NCBI RefSeq assembly: GCF_001949145.1 | Contig: NW_019091436.1 | Coordinates: forward strand, 544,407-608,406 | Reading direction: 5' to 3' | From: Acanthaster planci | Lineage: Eukaryota; Echinodermata; Asteroidea; Valvatida; Acanthasteridae | DNA length: 64,000 nucleotides | Shown here: positions 25,601 to 40,600 of the stretch, piece by piece | Numbering within the stretch: position 1 is the stretch's first letter | How the letters are laid out: each line of letters starts with the position of its first letter | Program-made: the position numbers and the translations under genes | Notes under the pieces: generated by a model | What the model was told of the DNA's origin: nothing | Database searches by the model: none | Seen by the model: only the letters and a program-made list of their open reading frames with translations

Positions 25601-28600
25601 TCTTTTTCTTCACATGCATAGACATAGTATCCTGTGTTTAGTTTTAGAACAGCATATTGTAATTTAAATGATATTAACTCTGAAGCGTCCATGCAGGAGT
25701 AAAACAATGCAGAAAGTGAAACTTTAGGAGCACTGGAAGTATTTGACACTTGAGCCAAGTTTGCATTCTGTATGTCAGAGATATGACATTTGAACCAGAC
25801 AAGATTTCATGTTTGGCATAGTGCCTTGTCCGGGTCAAACAAAGGTCAAAGCACAGACCGTCCTCCCAGGGATCAAAGCCTGGCACTTTCTGTTTTCCAA
25901 CCCTCGGGATTACTTGGCGTATTTGGATCTGATTTTTGTAGTCTTTTTTTGGATTTACATGTAGGCCTCCTCCTGCAAAGTGAGAGGGGTTGACCCTGTC
26001 ATTTCCAGATCCTCGTTTCCAGATCCTCGGAGGGTTTGGAAGATTATGCAGGTTAAATGAAGGTGCATGTTCATTTTGCAGCCACTTTCACTTTAAAATG
26101 TGAAACTTGATGCTCTAAAGATGGAAGTGAAGTACAATAGAAGATGCTACTGTGTATGTAAATTTTCAGGCACAGGTAGGCAGGTGCAGTTACCTGGTAG
26201 GGGGATTCAGACTGTGTTCAGGAAACAATGAAATTAGGAAAATGCCTGTGCCTACATGTAGGTACTCATAGAATTCTTTTTAAAATTCTCAGAAAAAGAG
26301 AGAGATCATGTGCCTGTGATGTTCACCTTTGCTGTGCTGTGCTGTGCTGTGCTTGGAAAATTTAGCCGTGTTTACAGAAATATTAATGCACAAATCATGG
26401 CTGCAGAGCTAGCCTGACATAAACATCATGGTTCAATGGAGTTTCTAATCTTTGCAGAAATACCCAGAAAGTTTATGATACACCTAAAAATTCCTGTTTT
26501 TTCCTCCTTTTAACCTAGCCTCCTCAAAACCAGCCATATCGATGATGTTTGTGGATTCATTTTGGAAAACCCATATTTGTACCAATGTACATGTACTTTA
26601 AACATGTAGTGCATGAGGCTTCGCATTGTGTTTAACTGTGTGTACTGTACAGTAAGGATGGAGCCAGGAGCCCCTCCCGGGGGGAGGGGCACCTGTTGGA
26701 AGTATGGGGTGCAGCTAGATAACCACATCCACTGATTTTAATAGTCTACAAGTTTTCACAGGTTTTTTGTGCATTTAGTGGTAGATTGGGAAAATATCCA
26801 TGCATCCTTGTTGCTGCTCTACACTAGATTTTTTTTTCCTGTTTTCACGCTGTTTATCTCCTTTTAGTGCAGGGATGTTTTGTTCAGAAAAGGTTCACCA
26901 AAGTCTGTAGGGAAACTGAGGAATAAATACAGTATTTTGAAAAGACAATTTTAACCCCGATGGTCCTGAATCCTCTTCAGGAATGATCCTCAAATTTTCA
27001 ATGCTAAATTTGAGCTTTTCCAGCAAATGATTCAAAGACCTTAGATTTTTTAGACCTGTGTACCGGTACGTGTGCAGCATGTATTGCAGTGATATATGAG
27101 GAAAGATTCCTCTAAAGAGACAAACAATAGCAGATCATGATAAGTGATATATGGAAGAAAATAATACAGTCATGACGTACAGCTAGTGGATGCAAACCAA
27201 ACTTGATCTTTACAAGGAAAAAGTTCTGCATCTTCCTTCTTGCATTCAATTTCCTTGTCAAATACTGTAGGCTCAGTTCATGCTGGTTTGTTTACTGGTA
27301 CGTAATCCTGGAACTTACATGTACATGTGCATGGGTTTACAGTGTCTCCATTATGCATATTGGAAGTTAACCCTCCGCTGCACAGGGCCGATTTTTTCAT
27401 GTTAATAATTCAGGCTCAGATTCAGATTAACAGCTCTAGTGGTGCTGTGCTGTTTTGTTTTGGAAAGTCATATTTTTAGAAATTGACGATGGTACTTCAG
27501 TGTTTAGAACGTCTAGTAAAAGGTTGAAACTGGCATTTACATGCATTAATATTTGTCTTTATAGAGACCCATCATTATCAGTTTAGACATCTACTTTGAT
27601 TGGGGAAATGAAATAATTTCACTCTTAAATTTTGTTTCAAAGACAAAGTGGCAAGTCACAAGGTATGTATTTGCTATTACTGCAATTAATCAGAAGTGAC
27701 CTCATGCCCAAATGACCATGATTTTGGTATTACATATCTGCAGTTTTGTCCTTGAAAATTTTCAAAGCAGCATCACAGCGGATAATATTGTTGCCCCTAA
27801 GGGACACTGTTTATTAAGGGTATAAATGGGTTTTTTATGGATATTCTGTCATCCAAAACCAATGACCTTTTGGGAACAAGGTGAGAATATGGAGCTGTAA
27901 AAATTGCTTTCGCTTCAAAATTCCCCAAATTTAGGTCTGTGTAAAAAGTTCAGTGAACTGGAAAAAAGGATATAGTAGAAGTTGGAATGTGGTACATGTT
28001 TATTTACTCTGTGTGGGTGGTGCAAGATTCACCAGTATCTAAAAACATGTCTTATTTGTGGTTTTGAAGGATGTGATATTGCGGCGTAACCTGTACCAAA
28101 AAGTTTCCAGGTATTCAAAGTGAAAGGTTGGGGCTTTGGCAGTGAATTTGGCACTGCCGTAGCTTCTTAAAATATGAATCTTGTAATTAATACATGTACT
28201 GTGTATACATGTTTATGTACATTGAGTTGTCTAGTTGGTACCCTCCTTTTTGACACTCGTTTTTTGGGACACCCAGGATCAACAACAGGCTCTCTACCTA
28301 ACAGTACCAGGGTGATCTTTTAGTCAGCACTTCAAAACTACATGTATACATGTGTCAAAATTTGCCTTCAGGCAAAACAAGATGTGTAGAAATGACTCAT
28401 AGATCTCCAAAAGACCGCGACATCCTTATGGCTCAAACGTTGCCCAACAGGCAATCACATGTATCTGGCCTTATTGTGTTGTAATTGAAAACCACAATTC
28501 AGGGTAATACAGCTTTATGTACTACCAATATGCCCCCCCAAGTTGTTTGTTACTAGCCTGACCAGCAGACCCATTACTGTCAGTGTACTATAATGCACAC

Positions 28601-31600
28601 AAATCCACCTGCTGGCTTCCTAGCCATTACACCTGATAGTGAGGCCTCAAAGTCAAAGAAGAAAGAAAGCAAAACGAAAGGAAATACTTGGCTATTCAAA
28701 AAGTTGTCTTCAGTACATGTATGTAGGATAGCCCAGTTATTTGTGAAAGTTATTTTGCCCTTTGAACTTGACCTTGAATGTTTGCTTTTGTTGGGGCACT
28801 TCCTTTGACAAATAACTTTTTGGAAATGTCAGAGCACCGCCATATTTGCACTACGGAAGACTAATGCAGCATGCACAGTCACTAAATTAAGACTTACCGG
28901 TCATTTCTTCATTCAGCTTGTAATGTGGAAACAGAGATGAAAGTTCCCACTAGATTCTGTAACATACAAAGGTAATTTCAACTGTACATGTCAGTCTACG
29001 AGGGCATACATGTACACACCGCAAACTAATCAAGCAGTTACATACATTGTAGCTGAGTTGTCTGAGAAGTAATTCATTTCACATCAATGACACATGTAGA
29101 AGTGGATCAGTTTGCCCTTGATAATAGAATCCAACCAAACATTGTTTACAGAGTCAATAACATTGTGCAAGTTGCAAAGCCTCGCCATTTTTATAATTTA
29201 ATGGGTAGATAACCAGTTTTATGAGATGTACTGGGGAGTTATACCTATCATCAAGAGTTACCAGTCCTGTACATTAACTGGTATGTTACCTGTATAATCA
29301 GTATACATGTATTAGTGAGTGTGGGTCACTAGACATTCAATGGTATGGTGTTCACTGTGTTGGATTGTACGAAACATATACAGGTACATGTAGATTTCAA
29401 ATCGCATTACATGAAAGTCCACATGAAATTCATGACTGAAATGAGAGCCCAACTGAATGCAAGGAAATGTACATTTACCGTAATTTCATGGTCATTTGCT
29501 TGCATGTTAGAAGACCATTTGCCTTGGTGCTCACTAGTTGTAAGACACACCCTGTTGCATATTTTGAAGGCATGAGGAATCGATCCAAATATTTTATACC
29601 ACTACCAGATTTTGCTTCATCCCAAATTATACCAGCATTCTTGATGACAGACTCCATTTATGTTCTATATGTGCCCGGTCACATGCACAGCAACAAGTGA
29701 TAAAGTATCATTGATTTGATACGTGTATATGTCATGTATACAGATATAAAGGAATTTCACATCCAAAGTTTAAGGGAAGATATGCCAAATCTTGTCGATC
29801 ATTGTTCTCTTTTTTACAATTCATGTCGCAACTTTTCATACCCAACTGTCATGTGACTGAAATATTTTTGTCTCCTGTTTCAGGAAGAGCACAAGATTCA
29901 TTTACGAGCGTTAGCTGAGATACACAAGAAGATCAAACCATTACCTGGTAAGACAGCAGATCAGGTTGCATGTGTGTCGTAAATATCCATGATTTCACTC
30001 GTTTTTAATAGAAACGATATTTGTGTATAAAAGTCAACACCCTTACCCTAATAAATTCAATGAAATCTAACACTGAGCAATTTCTGTGGAAATTTGGTTG
30101 CTTTTAAATGAAAACTACTGGCTGGATTCTGTTAGTTTTATTAGGATTTGGGAAAATGAAGGCCCATCATCATTCTTTATAGCTTTGGAAATTGGTCATC
30201 TAATGTAGGGTCGTGGTAAGTCACCTTCAAGAATTAATCTGTGTCATGTAATGTGAAGGATTTTGACTGCCTCCTTGTGGATGTGAAGTGATTTTGACTA
30301 CTCAATCTGGTCATGTTGATGTGCTGGAAAGGGGAATCAATTGCATCTCATTGAATGGTACTTTGATGCTGTTTTCAGCCTCTCTTGCCAGAATTCTAGT
30401 ATTGATGGAGTGATGCTCATTTTCTAAATGGTTACCAAGACAGGTGTTTTCATGTTTGGGGACAACATACAACAGGATGCAGTGCATGCATATTGTATGA
30501 TTGGTTCTAAATGACGTCAACCTGTAAATATCAACAATGAGCTCAGCTGACACAGCTCCATCACTTTTTGTAAATTAGACCTGGATAAATTGCTTGCTGT
30601 TATTAATGTTACTACAAAGAGCAACACCGATGGCAATCTGCCATCAGGAAAACATGAGTGGAGAGAGGAGGAAGTCTTAATGATTGGCCAAATACAATGC
30701 ACTGATAATGTCTGTCTGGGTTGGAATATGTTTATGGTGACTGGTCATGTCATGTTTATGGTAGGAGGAACTTAAAACAAGATAAAATGTTCCAAAATTA
30801 TTTGATTGGTAGAACTTTGAGAGAAATACATGTATATGGCACCAATGCTTATTGAATGTTTTTCTCTCTACCTTGGTTCATTGACATTGAACGTGTACAT
30901 GTATTGGGGACAATTCGATGCACACATTATTTAAGGGATCCACCGGTTTATCTCCGTTACTCTCAGTAGCAGACTGGTGTTACTGTGTGTCTGACATTCT
31001 ACCAGTATATACTTAGTTCCATTGTTTTACGCAGTCTTTCTGTTGCCATTTTTAACACTTTTCCTAACACCAGGGAGAAATCGTTCAGTCAGCTGCCCAG
31101 GTACAGTCGACAGATTTGTGATAACTGTGTGCAAGATGTGTTCCCTGTGTTTGATTATCTTCAAGCAAACTTGAATCTCTTATACCGATTGCTGATGCTT
31201 AAAAAAGGGGATGCTGGGATACATTGCATGTCTTGTGCATCGTACGGGTGCAGTGTATATGAACACCTCTTCAACAGATTCTGTATGTTGATTGGCCGAA
31301 AGCTGCTACCGGTAGTCACATGGCAATGGCTTTTTTGCTGTCTTGCTTTTCACAGCCAAAAAGAACCACACCCATAGCAACCAAAGTACATGTACGTACT
31401 AATGTATATGTAACAACCAAAGAACTGTGCATGTTACCACTGGCATTGGGTTCAAATGCATGCTGGTGTACACGTTGCAAGCATTCCAAAGTGCTAGCAT
31501 CACTGAACTGGGTTCAAACATTTCGTGAATGGGCACATTTCTTGAACGGGCACAGTGCATGTACATGTAGTTTGGAAAAGTGCTGGTAAATTTTCAACAA

Positions 31601-34600
31601 ATTTCTTGTTTAACCAGAAGCAGCTTTTTATGAATTTAGATTATTAAAATTAACTGGTTATTGCTTAAATTAAGCAGAATCTGTTGGAGAGGCGTCACCA
31701 AACAAATATTATCTCCTGGTGTAGTAAAACCAACCTCCCTCCATCCAGGGAGCATTCTATTTTCTCTTGGCCTCCAGAGATCAGTTAGAGAGCGTAGTTT
31801 TACTACACCAGTTTAAAGCAGTCAATACCTGCAGTATACGACCGTCATCTTTCCAGTTTGCGAGGAGCAGCTGGGGCCATCATACTTTCTAAAGTTGATT
31901 TCTTCCGAATTCTTGGAGGGATGGAACAGGAAAGGCAGGCTTTGGGTTCCATCCCCTTCCTAATGGCATACGGCCACAGGTTGTACATTTATTGGTTTGG
32001 TAGTCATTCAGAAACAGGTGCAGCCAGGGGTGTATGGTGGTGAGAATATTGCACCTAGGCATGCACAGTTGGATCATCAAGTTTGCTTAAAGATAAATGT
32101 GTTATCGTGCTTGTACCGATGGAAGACAGAAAAGGTCACGTGCCATTTTCGTGTCACACAGAATTAAGTTGCACCTCATTTCTTCCTTGTTCAAGTGTTC
32201 CATTCATCATTTCTGATTTCATGAGAATATTGGATTCAGTAGTGTTTGGTTGCTGTGTATATCATGTGTGCGTGTGTAACCACCTGTACATGTAGCTTTA
32301 GCCATCCATAGTTTCTTCATGCTAGATTTGTAGCGCACAGGTGTACATATTTGTAGGAGTCATGGAAGCTGATATTATTACTTATTCTTTGATACACTTC
32401 CCATTGTGCGTGTCCATAAAGCAGAGCTGGTAGAGTAGGCCCACACATTCTGACCCAATTCTTTTTTTTCAGTGCACAAATTCACATTATTTTACTTCAA
32501 TTCAAACAATGTCAGGAGTCGAGTCAACTTGAGAACATGTGGACGATTTTACTCTACATGTTGAAGTCATTAAGCCCAGTTTTTCCATCTGTGGAACGGA
32601 CAACTTAACACGTACCGTACATTAGCAAGACTGCAGTGTCTGTGATGAAAGTTGCTTGGTTACCGTAGCTTTGATTTAGATTGTAAGACTGACAAATGTG
32701 ACAGATATGAGGTCAGAATGATGGTAAAAGTTGCAGGAAATACACGCAGCACTGTAGTGCTAGAGCCAAAATTTAGCGTGGATCACTCCCATTACACTAC
32801 TGGTATTTACAAGCATATCCCATCATCAATTGTAGAAATCGGTATTGCAAAGCAAGCTTTTCAACGCATTAGTCTGCAAACCATCTCTGCTGTATTCACA
32901 GTTGGCTGGTTGCTCAAAAAAGGCAGCATCACAATTAAAGTGAGAGGCTCATACACAATTTCCCAGACAGTTCTGGAATTCTGTGAACTGTGTCAGTATG
33001 CCATGTACATGTACATGTGGGTTCACTGTATACTTAAAGGGTAACAGAAATTAAAAACATTTAGTTCACCTGTTCATGTTCTGTGTGCAATCATGCAATG
33101 TACATTCTATTCCATGAGCGCGAACGGCCAAAAGGGGATTTTGGGTGAATGGGGAAATGCAGGATCGTTTTATTCATTTTGGGGTCACAATTAATGGGAT
33201 AAACATTGAAGTTATGATGTTTTGGAAATGGTTACGTATTTATTGTTATTTTGAAATATTTCAAATGAACTAAATGTTTTTAATTTCTGTTACCCTTTAA
33301 GTACACAGTGAATCCACATGTACTGTATGTACACATGTATTCAGTACATGTACCGTATGTTTGATGATGTAGGTCTTTATGTTCATGTGATTAGAGTTAA
33401 ACCAGTGTTATTTCAATTTCCCAGTTTACTTGCATTTCATAGTAGAAAAAATACAAACACAAAGCCCCGATAAAGCTCAGGCCACTGCCCTTTGTATGCT
33501 TAACCTCGGCTAACAAAAGATAAAGATTGAATTGAAATCCCTGAGCTTTTGAATTGAGATTTAGACATGGGTATTGGATGTGATGGGAATTTCATGTACA
33601 TGTAACTATTATGCCGCGTTAAAGGGTTAGATGCATGCACATTACATGTATGTCAAAGCAGAAGAGATTTCTGTACCGCTTCAATTGAGACGTGCAATAT
33701 GAAGGTGTTGCTTTAACAGGCTACAGCACATGCACTTGTACATATGTACAGTATGTCACAGTCATAGCACGAAGCAGAATTACCCAGCTTCAAATTGAAA
33801 CAGGTGTTACAAATAATTGATAAGTGAATACTGATATGCTGCAATCTTTTGTAAGTTAATACCCTAGGATCAGAACAGAGATTAGCCCCGTTATTGTCAA
33901 ACACCTGACCATTCTCTACAGTCATGTACCTGTTGTGGGAGTTGATACATGTACATGTATGTACAGTATGTTAGGTATGAGGAGATTGCATATGACACAG
34001 AAGACANNNNNNNNNNNNNNNNNNNNNNNNNNNNNNNNNNNNNNNNNNNNNNNNNNNNNNNNNNNNNNNNNNNNNNNNNNNNNNNNNNNNNNNNNNNNNN
34101 NNNNNNNNNNNNNNNNNNNNNNNNNNNNNNNNNNNNNNNNNNNNNNNNNNNNNNNNNNNNNNNNNNNNNNNNNNNNNNNNNNNNNNNNNNNNNNNNNNNN
34201 NNNNNNNNNNNNNNNNNNNNNNNNNNNNNNNNNNNNNNNNNNNNNNNNNNNNNNNNNNNNNNNNNNNNNNNNNNNNNNNNNNNNNNNNNNNNNNNNNNNN
34301 NNNNNNNNNNNNNNNNNNNNNNNNNNNNNNNNNNNNNNNNNNNNNNNNNNNNNNNNNNNNNNNNNNNNNNNNNNNNNNNNNNNNNNNNNNNNNNNNNNNN
34401 NNNNNNNNNNNNNNNNNNNNNNNNNNNNNNNNNNNNNNNNNNNNNNNNNNNNNNNNNNNNNNNNNNNNNNNNNNNNNNNNNNNNNNNNNNNNNNNNNNNN
34501 NNNNNNNNNNNNNNNNNNNNNNNNNNNNNNNNNNNNNNNNNNNNNNNNNNNNNNNNNNNNNNNNNNNNNNNNNNNNNNNNNNNNNNNNNNNNNNNNNNNN

Positions 34601-37600
34601 NNNNNNNNNNNNNNNNNNNNNNNNNNNNNNNNNNNNNGTGAAGGGGACCAGTCAGCTACGTACATGTGGCTGTGTGAAGGGGACCAGTCAGCTACGTGTG
34701 GCTGTGTTTCTCTGAATGATTATAATTTACTGTCACCAGTCCAAGCATTTTACAAATGTGAATAAACGTGTAGGTAATTGTTTGATTGAAAAAATAGCTA
34801 TCCATAACGTCCCAAATCCTTCAATTTCAATGTGATTTTACATACACCCTAAGGGGGTTTTCCTCAACTTGTTATTGAAAAACATTGGACAGTTTCAATC
34901 CAGTTCTAGCCTCAGGCCATGCTGATGCGCACAGGAAAAACAGGTTGTGGAGTAGTCAAGACTTAATGGTATGGAAGAAATGAAGTGTCTATAGTGGATG
35001 TGTTGGTAACTCTACTCTGATCCCTTTACTGCATTTTGCGTCCTATTCCCCCTGCCCCCCGGCAGCCGGTTTGTGTTGTCATTCAGGGTGGATTTATAGT
35101 TTTAGTTTGGTTTTGTGTTTTATTTTGGGATTTTTTTTATATACAATGTACATTAGTACGGTACCCGTGCTTGTTTAATACCAGTATGCACTTAATGAGT
35201 TTTATGGTGACGAAATACTTCTCCCAAGTTTTTTGCCTTACGAGTACAGTAATCAATCTAATGACATTTACTATACATGTACAAAGGCAATATTGTGCTG
35301 GCTGCATTTTTCAAACACTCATTGACAACAGGGCAAAAGTACTCTTTTTCTTTTCCAAACAGTCATGGATATCATGTACTGGTTACTTGTTGCACATTTC
35401 AAACCCTCACTGACATCCTTATTTGGTATGCTGTGATTTAGATCGCAGATAACGTAATTAACACAGATTTCTGTTGATTTCTTAAAGCCATCGGTACATG
35501 TACAGGGTAATTGTCTGACAGTTTGTTTCACAACATGCAACAAGTGAGGTTCAGTTACATGTAATTCCTGGTTGATTATGAAACCTGGCACCAACCATCA
35601 TTTTTACCACATCTCTCACCCTAGGCCTGTGGGCAGAACAGTATTGTCAATTCAGGGACAATTGTGCAATAGTGACCTGGACTGAAATCACATGTGCACA
35701 GCATGTCTTCGAGTTTTGTGTTTTCAAGCAGCTGTGAGAACTGAAATATAAAAAAAAAGGTCTGTGATTGAGGCGGAGAAAAGCTGGCCTGGCCAAACCA
35801 AACATGGTTTTGGTCTCGGAAAATCATACGTCATACATTTACATGGTGCATGGAAACACTGAACATGGCATTGCTGTGAAATTTAAAATAAACAACTAAA
35901 AAAAGGGCAGTGTTGATATTTCCATATCTGTACGTCAGTTAAAGGGAAATTACAAATGTTATACAGCACTTTCATTGACACGGATGACTTTGAACAGTGG
36001 CTAAATAGGAAAGAGTATTTAATTTTGATCTGATTGGAATTTTTCCAACAAGAGATCCTTTTCCCTTGTCTGCCCCTTCAGTTTCCCTTCTTGAATGGTA
36101 CTTTTAACAAGGAAAGGAAAAAGGAGAGATCATCCTTCACATTTTTATTTTGTACATTCCTAAAAGCAAGGGTGTTCTCATCATCAATACAGCTCTTTAA
36201 TAGTCTATTGAAACATTGCCCAGCCGGCGCACCTCCATGACAGCGGGAGTGTTGGTAAGCAGGTCTTCCAAAGGCTGGTGCAAATGATGTTGTGATGGTT
36301 CACTGTATGGCATGCCATAATTAATGGGAAACTAGACAAGCATGCATGGCTGCATTGACTATTGCATGGCTGTTTCTTAAAGTTACGGCTGCGGTTGGAA
36401 ATAATGTGTGCCAATGGGAATCCACTGACTGATGGCTTTGGCCACTTCCCATAGACATGTGCTATTCCTAGCTGCAGCCACTTGATTTGGACACAACTTG
36501 TGGCTAATTTTCCTCTTGATATTGCTATCTTTTTATTTTATTCCTTCACTGCTTATTGTTCACTGTTTGATTGCACCGTAAAAACCACACATCCCATCAC
36601 CTGACCACTCACCTACATGTACATGTTGGCCCAATTTCATGGCACCATGGGGGTTTCGTTTAAGTTATGTGAGATCCAAGGAAGTTGTGGAGAGAGGCAG
36701 TGTTGTATATTAAAGTGAATTACATGGACACGACAGTAAGATCTTGGCATGCAAGATCCTTAATTCACCTGTGCCGCTGTTGCCATGAAATAAAATACCA
36801 CATGTGGCACATGCTTCCTCTGGTTAGCTAAAACGTTTTCCTTAAAGTGTCATTGAATTGGGCACTGACTATGTTCAAAACATCCCATTCCATTGGATGT
36901 CACCATCCCTCACCTGACGTTCATGTCTCACAGCGCATGTGATTGGTCAAGCCATTGGCGTGGAGCTTGACTCAAGCGACGAGGAGGACCAACCCAAGAA
37001 GTTACCTCCCAAGAAGATACAGAGTAAGTTTTGGACAAGGACTTCCATCATCATCTCTATTGGGATTGCTATTTGTTGGGTTGCTTTGCCTGTAATGAGG
37101 CTTCATGCTTGTCTAATGCTTTGTTAATGATTAATGTTTTTTTAATCAAGGTTTCCTGAAAAGCACCACGGAAGCTTATAAGCTGTAAAGAAGGTGCGGA
37201 CCAAAAATGATACGAAGGTTCACTTTTTAGAGGACCCCAAATATTCTTGCAGACAAGAATTATGAGTAAAACTCAAACTGCATGTAGAGGCACCGTACAA
37301 ATATATTGGCATGAACCCAGGTTACTGTAGATGAAAGATGGAGAGAATATTTCTGTTCTGTGTTATAAAATACAGAGAATGATGTTCAAGAGTTGTCGAA
37401 TAGAGCCCACTCTCTGGAGTGAATTAATTTGCAAACGGTACTAGTTTGGACAGTTGCCTTGTCTTCATCTTTCTCTGTAGATTTCATTTTCACCTGTGTC
37501 TTGGTTTCATCAACTTACGTATACTTTTGAGGAATCCTTGGTGTTGTTGCCATGAAGAATTGCAATAACTTTCAGATTTGTTTCAGTGTGAAAAAGAATT

Positions 37601-40600
37601 TATTAAATGTAAAAGTTCTCAATTTACGTGGGCTGGTACCATGACATTTTTGAAAGTATTACACAAGAAGATTTGACAACAAATCTACCCGTACCTGCAT
37701 TTGAAGATGGAATCAAACTGCAGTATAGGATAGTTTAGTTTCAAGTTTTTATCGGACATTTCTGAACAAAAGCAAGCCTAAATGTGAATGGAAAAATGGA
37801 GTGGCCCCCTTCAAGAAGTTTTTCTCTTTGGCTTGCTTCATTACCCAATCTTGCCAGTTAAAAAATCTTTGCCTGTCTTGCTGCTTGGCCAACTCTTCCA
37901 TACTAATGCTATTCATTGAAAAAAATTCAAACAAAAGAGACAGATTTCACTTCTCCATATACAGTGGCGGTACTTGGATCCGCCCGCACTTTCTGATCGT
38001 AATGTATGTTGAGTTTTTCCTGGATTGTCAATCACCGCACGCTAGTATTTGATTGCTTGAACACCACCACAGCATCTCCATCACCAGCTTCTTGCATTGG
38101 GAGGGGGGCCATGGTACCAGCTTGGAGGAGGGGAGCACATTACAAGAAGGAGACAATTTTGATGCTCATGGTTTTCGCTGATAGGGGAGGTAATTGCTGG
38201 GGGGCGGTCCCTCTGTGTGCCTCCCCCCCCGCAACAGGCCTGCTCCACATTACGCTGGGTAACTTTATTTTTGAGTTGATAAACATGTATAAAGATTAAA
38301 CCAAGAGTCTGTTGCCGCATTTCTCCCAACCAGAGTTTGTTTTGAGTCACAGCACGTGGTTCTGATTGGTTCTTGATTGTGAAACCATTAGAGCATTCAC
38401 TGTGAATTTAGGGATAAATTTGGGGGGTCATTAAGTAGTCTTTGAGAGCTCAGCTCAGACCCATGTGTCACAAAATTCATTTGACAAAGGAGTTTTTTTC
38501 AGATTTTCTCCAAATGTTAATAGTACATGTACATAGTGTGAATGCTCATTTTTCTCAAGTTTAGGCTACAGACGTTAGCCATTGACACAAGTCAGTGTTG
38601 TGGTCAATTATTCTTATAAACCATAGCACTCTTAGTGGGAAAATAGGAAAAACATCTCCAACTATGGTACATGAGGGCAGCTGTAAAATTATCCATCTTT
38701 TTTTCCCCTGTGAACTCAGTTTGGTGTCTGTTTGGGTTTACATGTATTTTATTTCAGACACAGTGTCTAATGCTTGTAATTCGTAACCTCAATCATATTT
38801 TTTCACTGTCATTACCCTGAGTGTGGTAACAGGTGTTTCAAGCTATTTTTACATGGCCCTCTGAGCAGACCCCCATAAACCTGCTTGGGTTACTGGCAAA
38901 AACAAGTCACATGCCTACCCCCAGATGTGGCATTCGACCTGTGCATGCCATGGCTGCGTCAATAAATCAATTCCCAACTGAGAGAAAAAAAAAAGATCAT
39001 GTGGGATAAATATAGATGCAGGTGATATCCAAAGTACATTATAGTGTTTCTTTTTATTCAAGCTGGGTCAAAACTGCATCAATACAGCAATAAAAACAGA
39101 ACTTGTTATGCTTTCTTTTCACTGTGAGCTTATGTGTGCAGTGTTGTGGTATAAAGTCACAAAGATTCTTGTTTGCTGTGATGAGACAGTTTGCACAAAA
39201 GGGAATGAGTTTTTCATGCTGCAATACTTTTTCCTCTTGGTTCAGCTGAAAGCTTCAGTTTGTTGTACAAAGCCCTGTTCTTCCAAGGTTTATTCATACA
39301 TACTTGTACCTTATACATTTATTTCCCTTGGTTCTTTTTCTCTTCAGCAACTGCATGTAATCATGTCTGAAAACACTGCTCGGTTCCTCTTTTTGCAAGG
39401 AGACAAATTGTTGTTATGCCAGGCTCTGATTTCAAACACTTAAAATTTGGTCAAAGCAACTGATTAAGAACTTGGTCAGAGACAAATGTACTGCAGACAC
39501 GTGCATTTCAAAGAGATAAAAATGCTCTTTCGGCAATAGCTTTCATCTGTTATGAAGCAGATGGCACTTCAAAAGTAAAAGCTTTCTCCTCGTCCTCTTC
39601 TATCCAAATGTTCGTGAACATTTTACTCACTAGGCTGCTGCTCTGCTTGGTGTGATTTCTTGTTTTATTTGGGCCAAGCCAAACTTATTTATGGTGGCTG
39701 GAGGCTTAACGGCATCTCTTTTCTTTGCAACCTTGTCAGCTCCTAAGACAGCACTTCGTTTAGAGGGCCTGGCACAAGACAAACCACCACCGCCGCAGCA
39801 CATACGCTCGCACACACACAGGGGTTATCCCCTGGGCTCCCCCGATACCCACTCTCCCGTGTCCCCTACGTTACCCACCCCACCCATGTCGCCCAATCAG
39901 CTCCCACCTTACAAGAAGTACAGCTGGCCCCACGCTGGTGAGCCTCCTATGATGAGTCATCACCACCACACCCCAAACTACAGTAAGTGTGAAGGCTGCT
40001 GGGATGTCCTCTTTCCATTACCGTGGAAACCAACACCCTTTCCCCCACCCCTAACGCCCAGCATCTGCAAAGTTTTACATATACATCTCTTTTAATAAAA
40101 CACTAACAAGTGCTGTTTATACATACAGGACCATTTTTATTAATACCACTAATCTATTCGTTCTCATTAACATCATTCAGAAAATTGTCTTTTTTTGTAG
40201 GTACATGTAACTGATCCATCAGCTTATGTCACCTGACATCGTGTGGTGGTCCAGTTTGAAGTGGCCATATTGACCAATCACAACACAGATCTAACCACAC
40301 CAATTTCTTCTCAGATTTGACAAGAAAGTCTTGGTGTTGTAATGAGTCTGTCACAAGCCAAACACAAATCACCCAGGTGGCAAGCAATGGGCAATGTCTG
40401 AATACAAGGACATTCTTTTATCACTGCTCATTCTCAGTTACTTGTGACTGACTTGTGATTTGACTCACGACTTACTCAACTACAACTCAGAAAAGTATAA
40501 CGTGCTGTGTATGCCCATTGATATTAGTGTCGTCAGGCTTTGGTTTCTTTGTAGTATCTTATTTCTGACCCATCCCATTGTGACAGGCATTTTTCCTCCC

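Noticed and set aside
30985-31377. 130-residue plus-strand open frame in intron 3 of the SH3-FAM107 gene
   Set aside because: Cys/Leu-rich composition typical of AT-rich random frames, no acceptor in the phase needed to join exons 3 and 4.
33922-34765. Long open frames across the first N run
   Set aside because: They are open only because N codons contain no stops; nothing coding flanks the gap.
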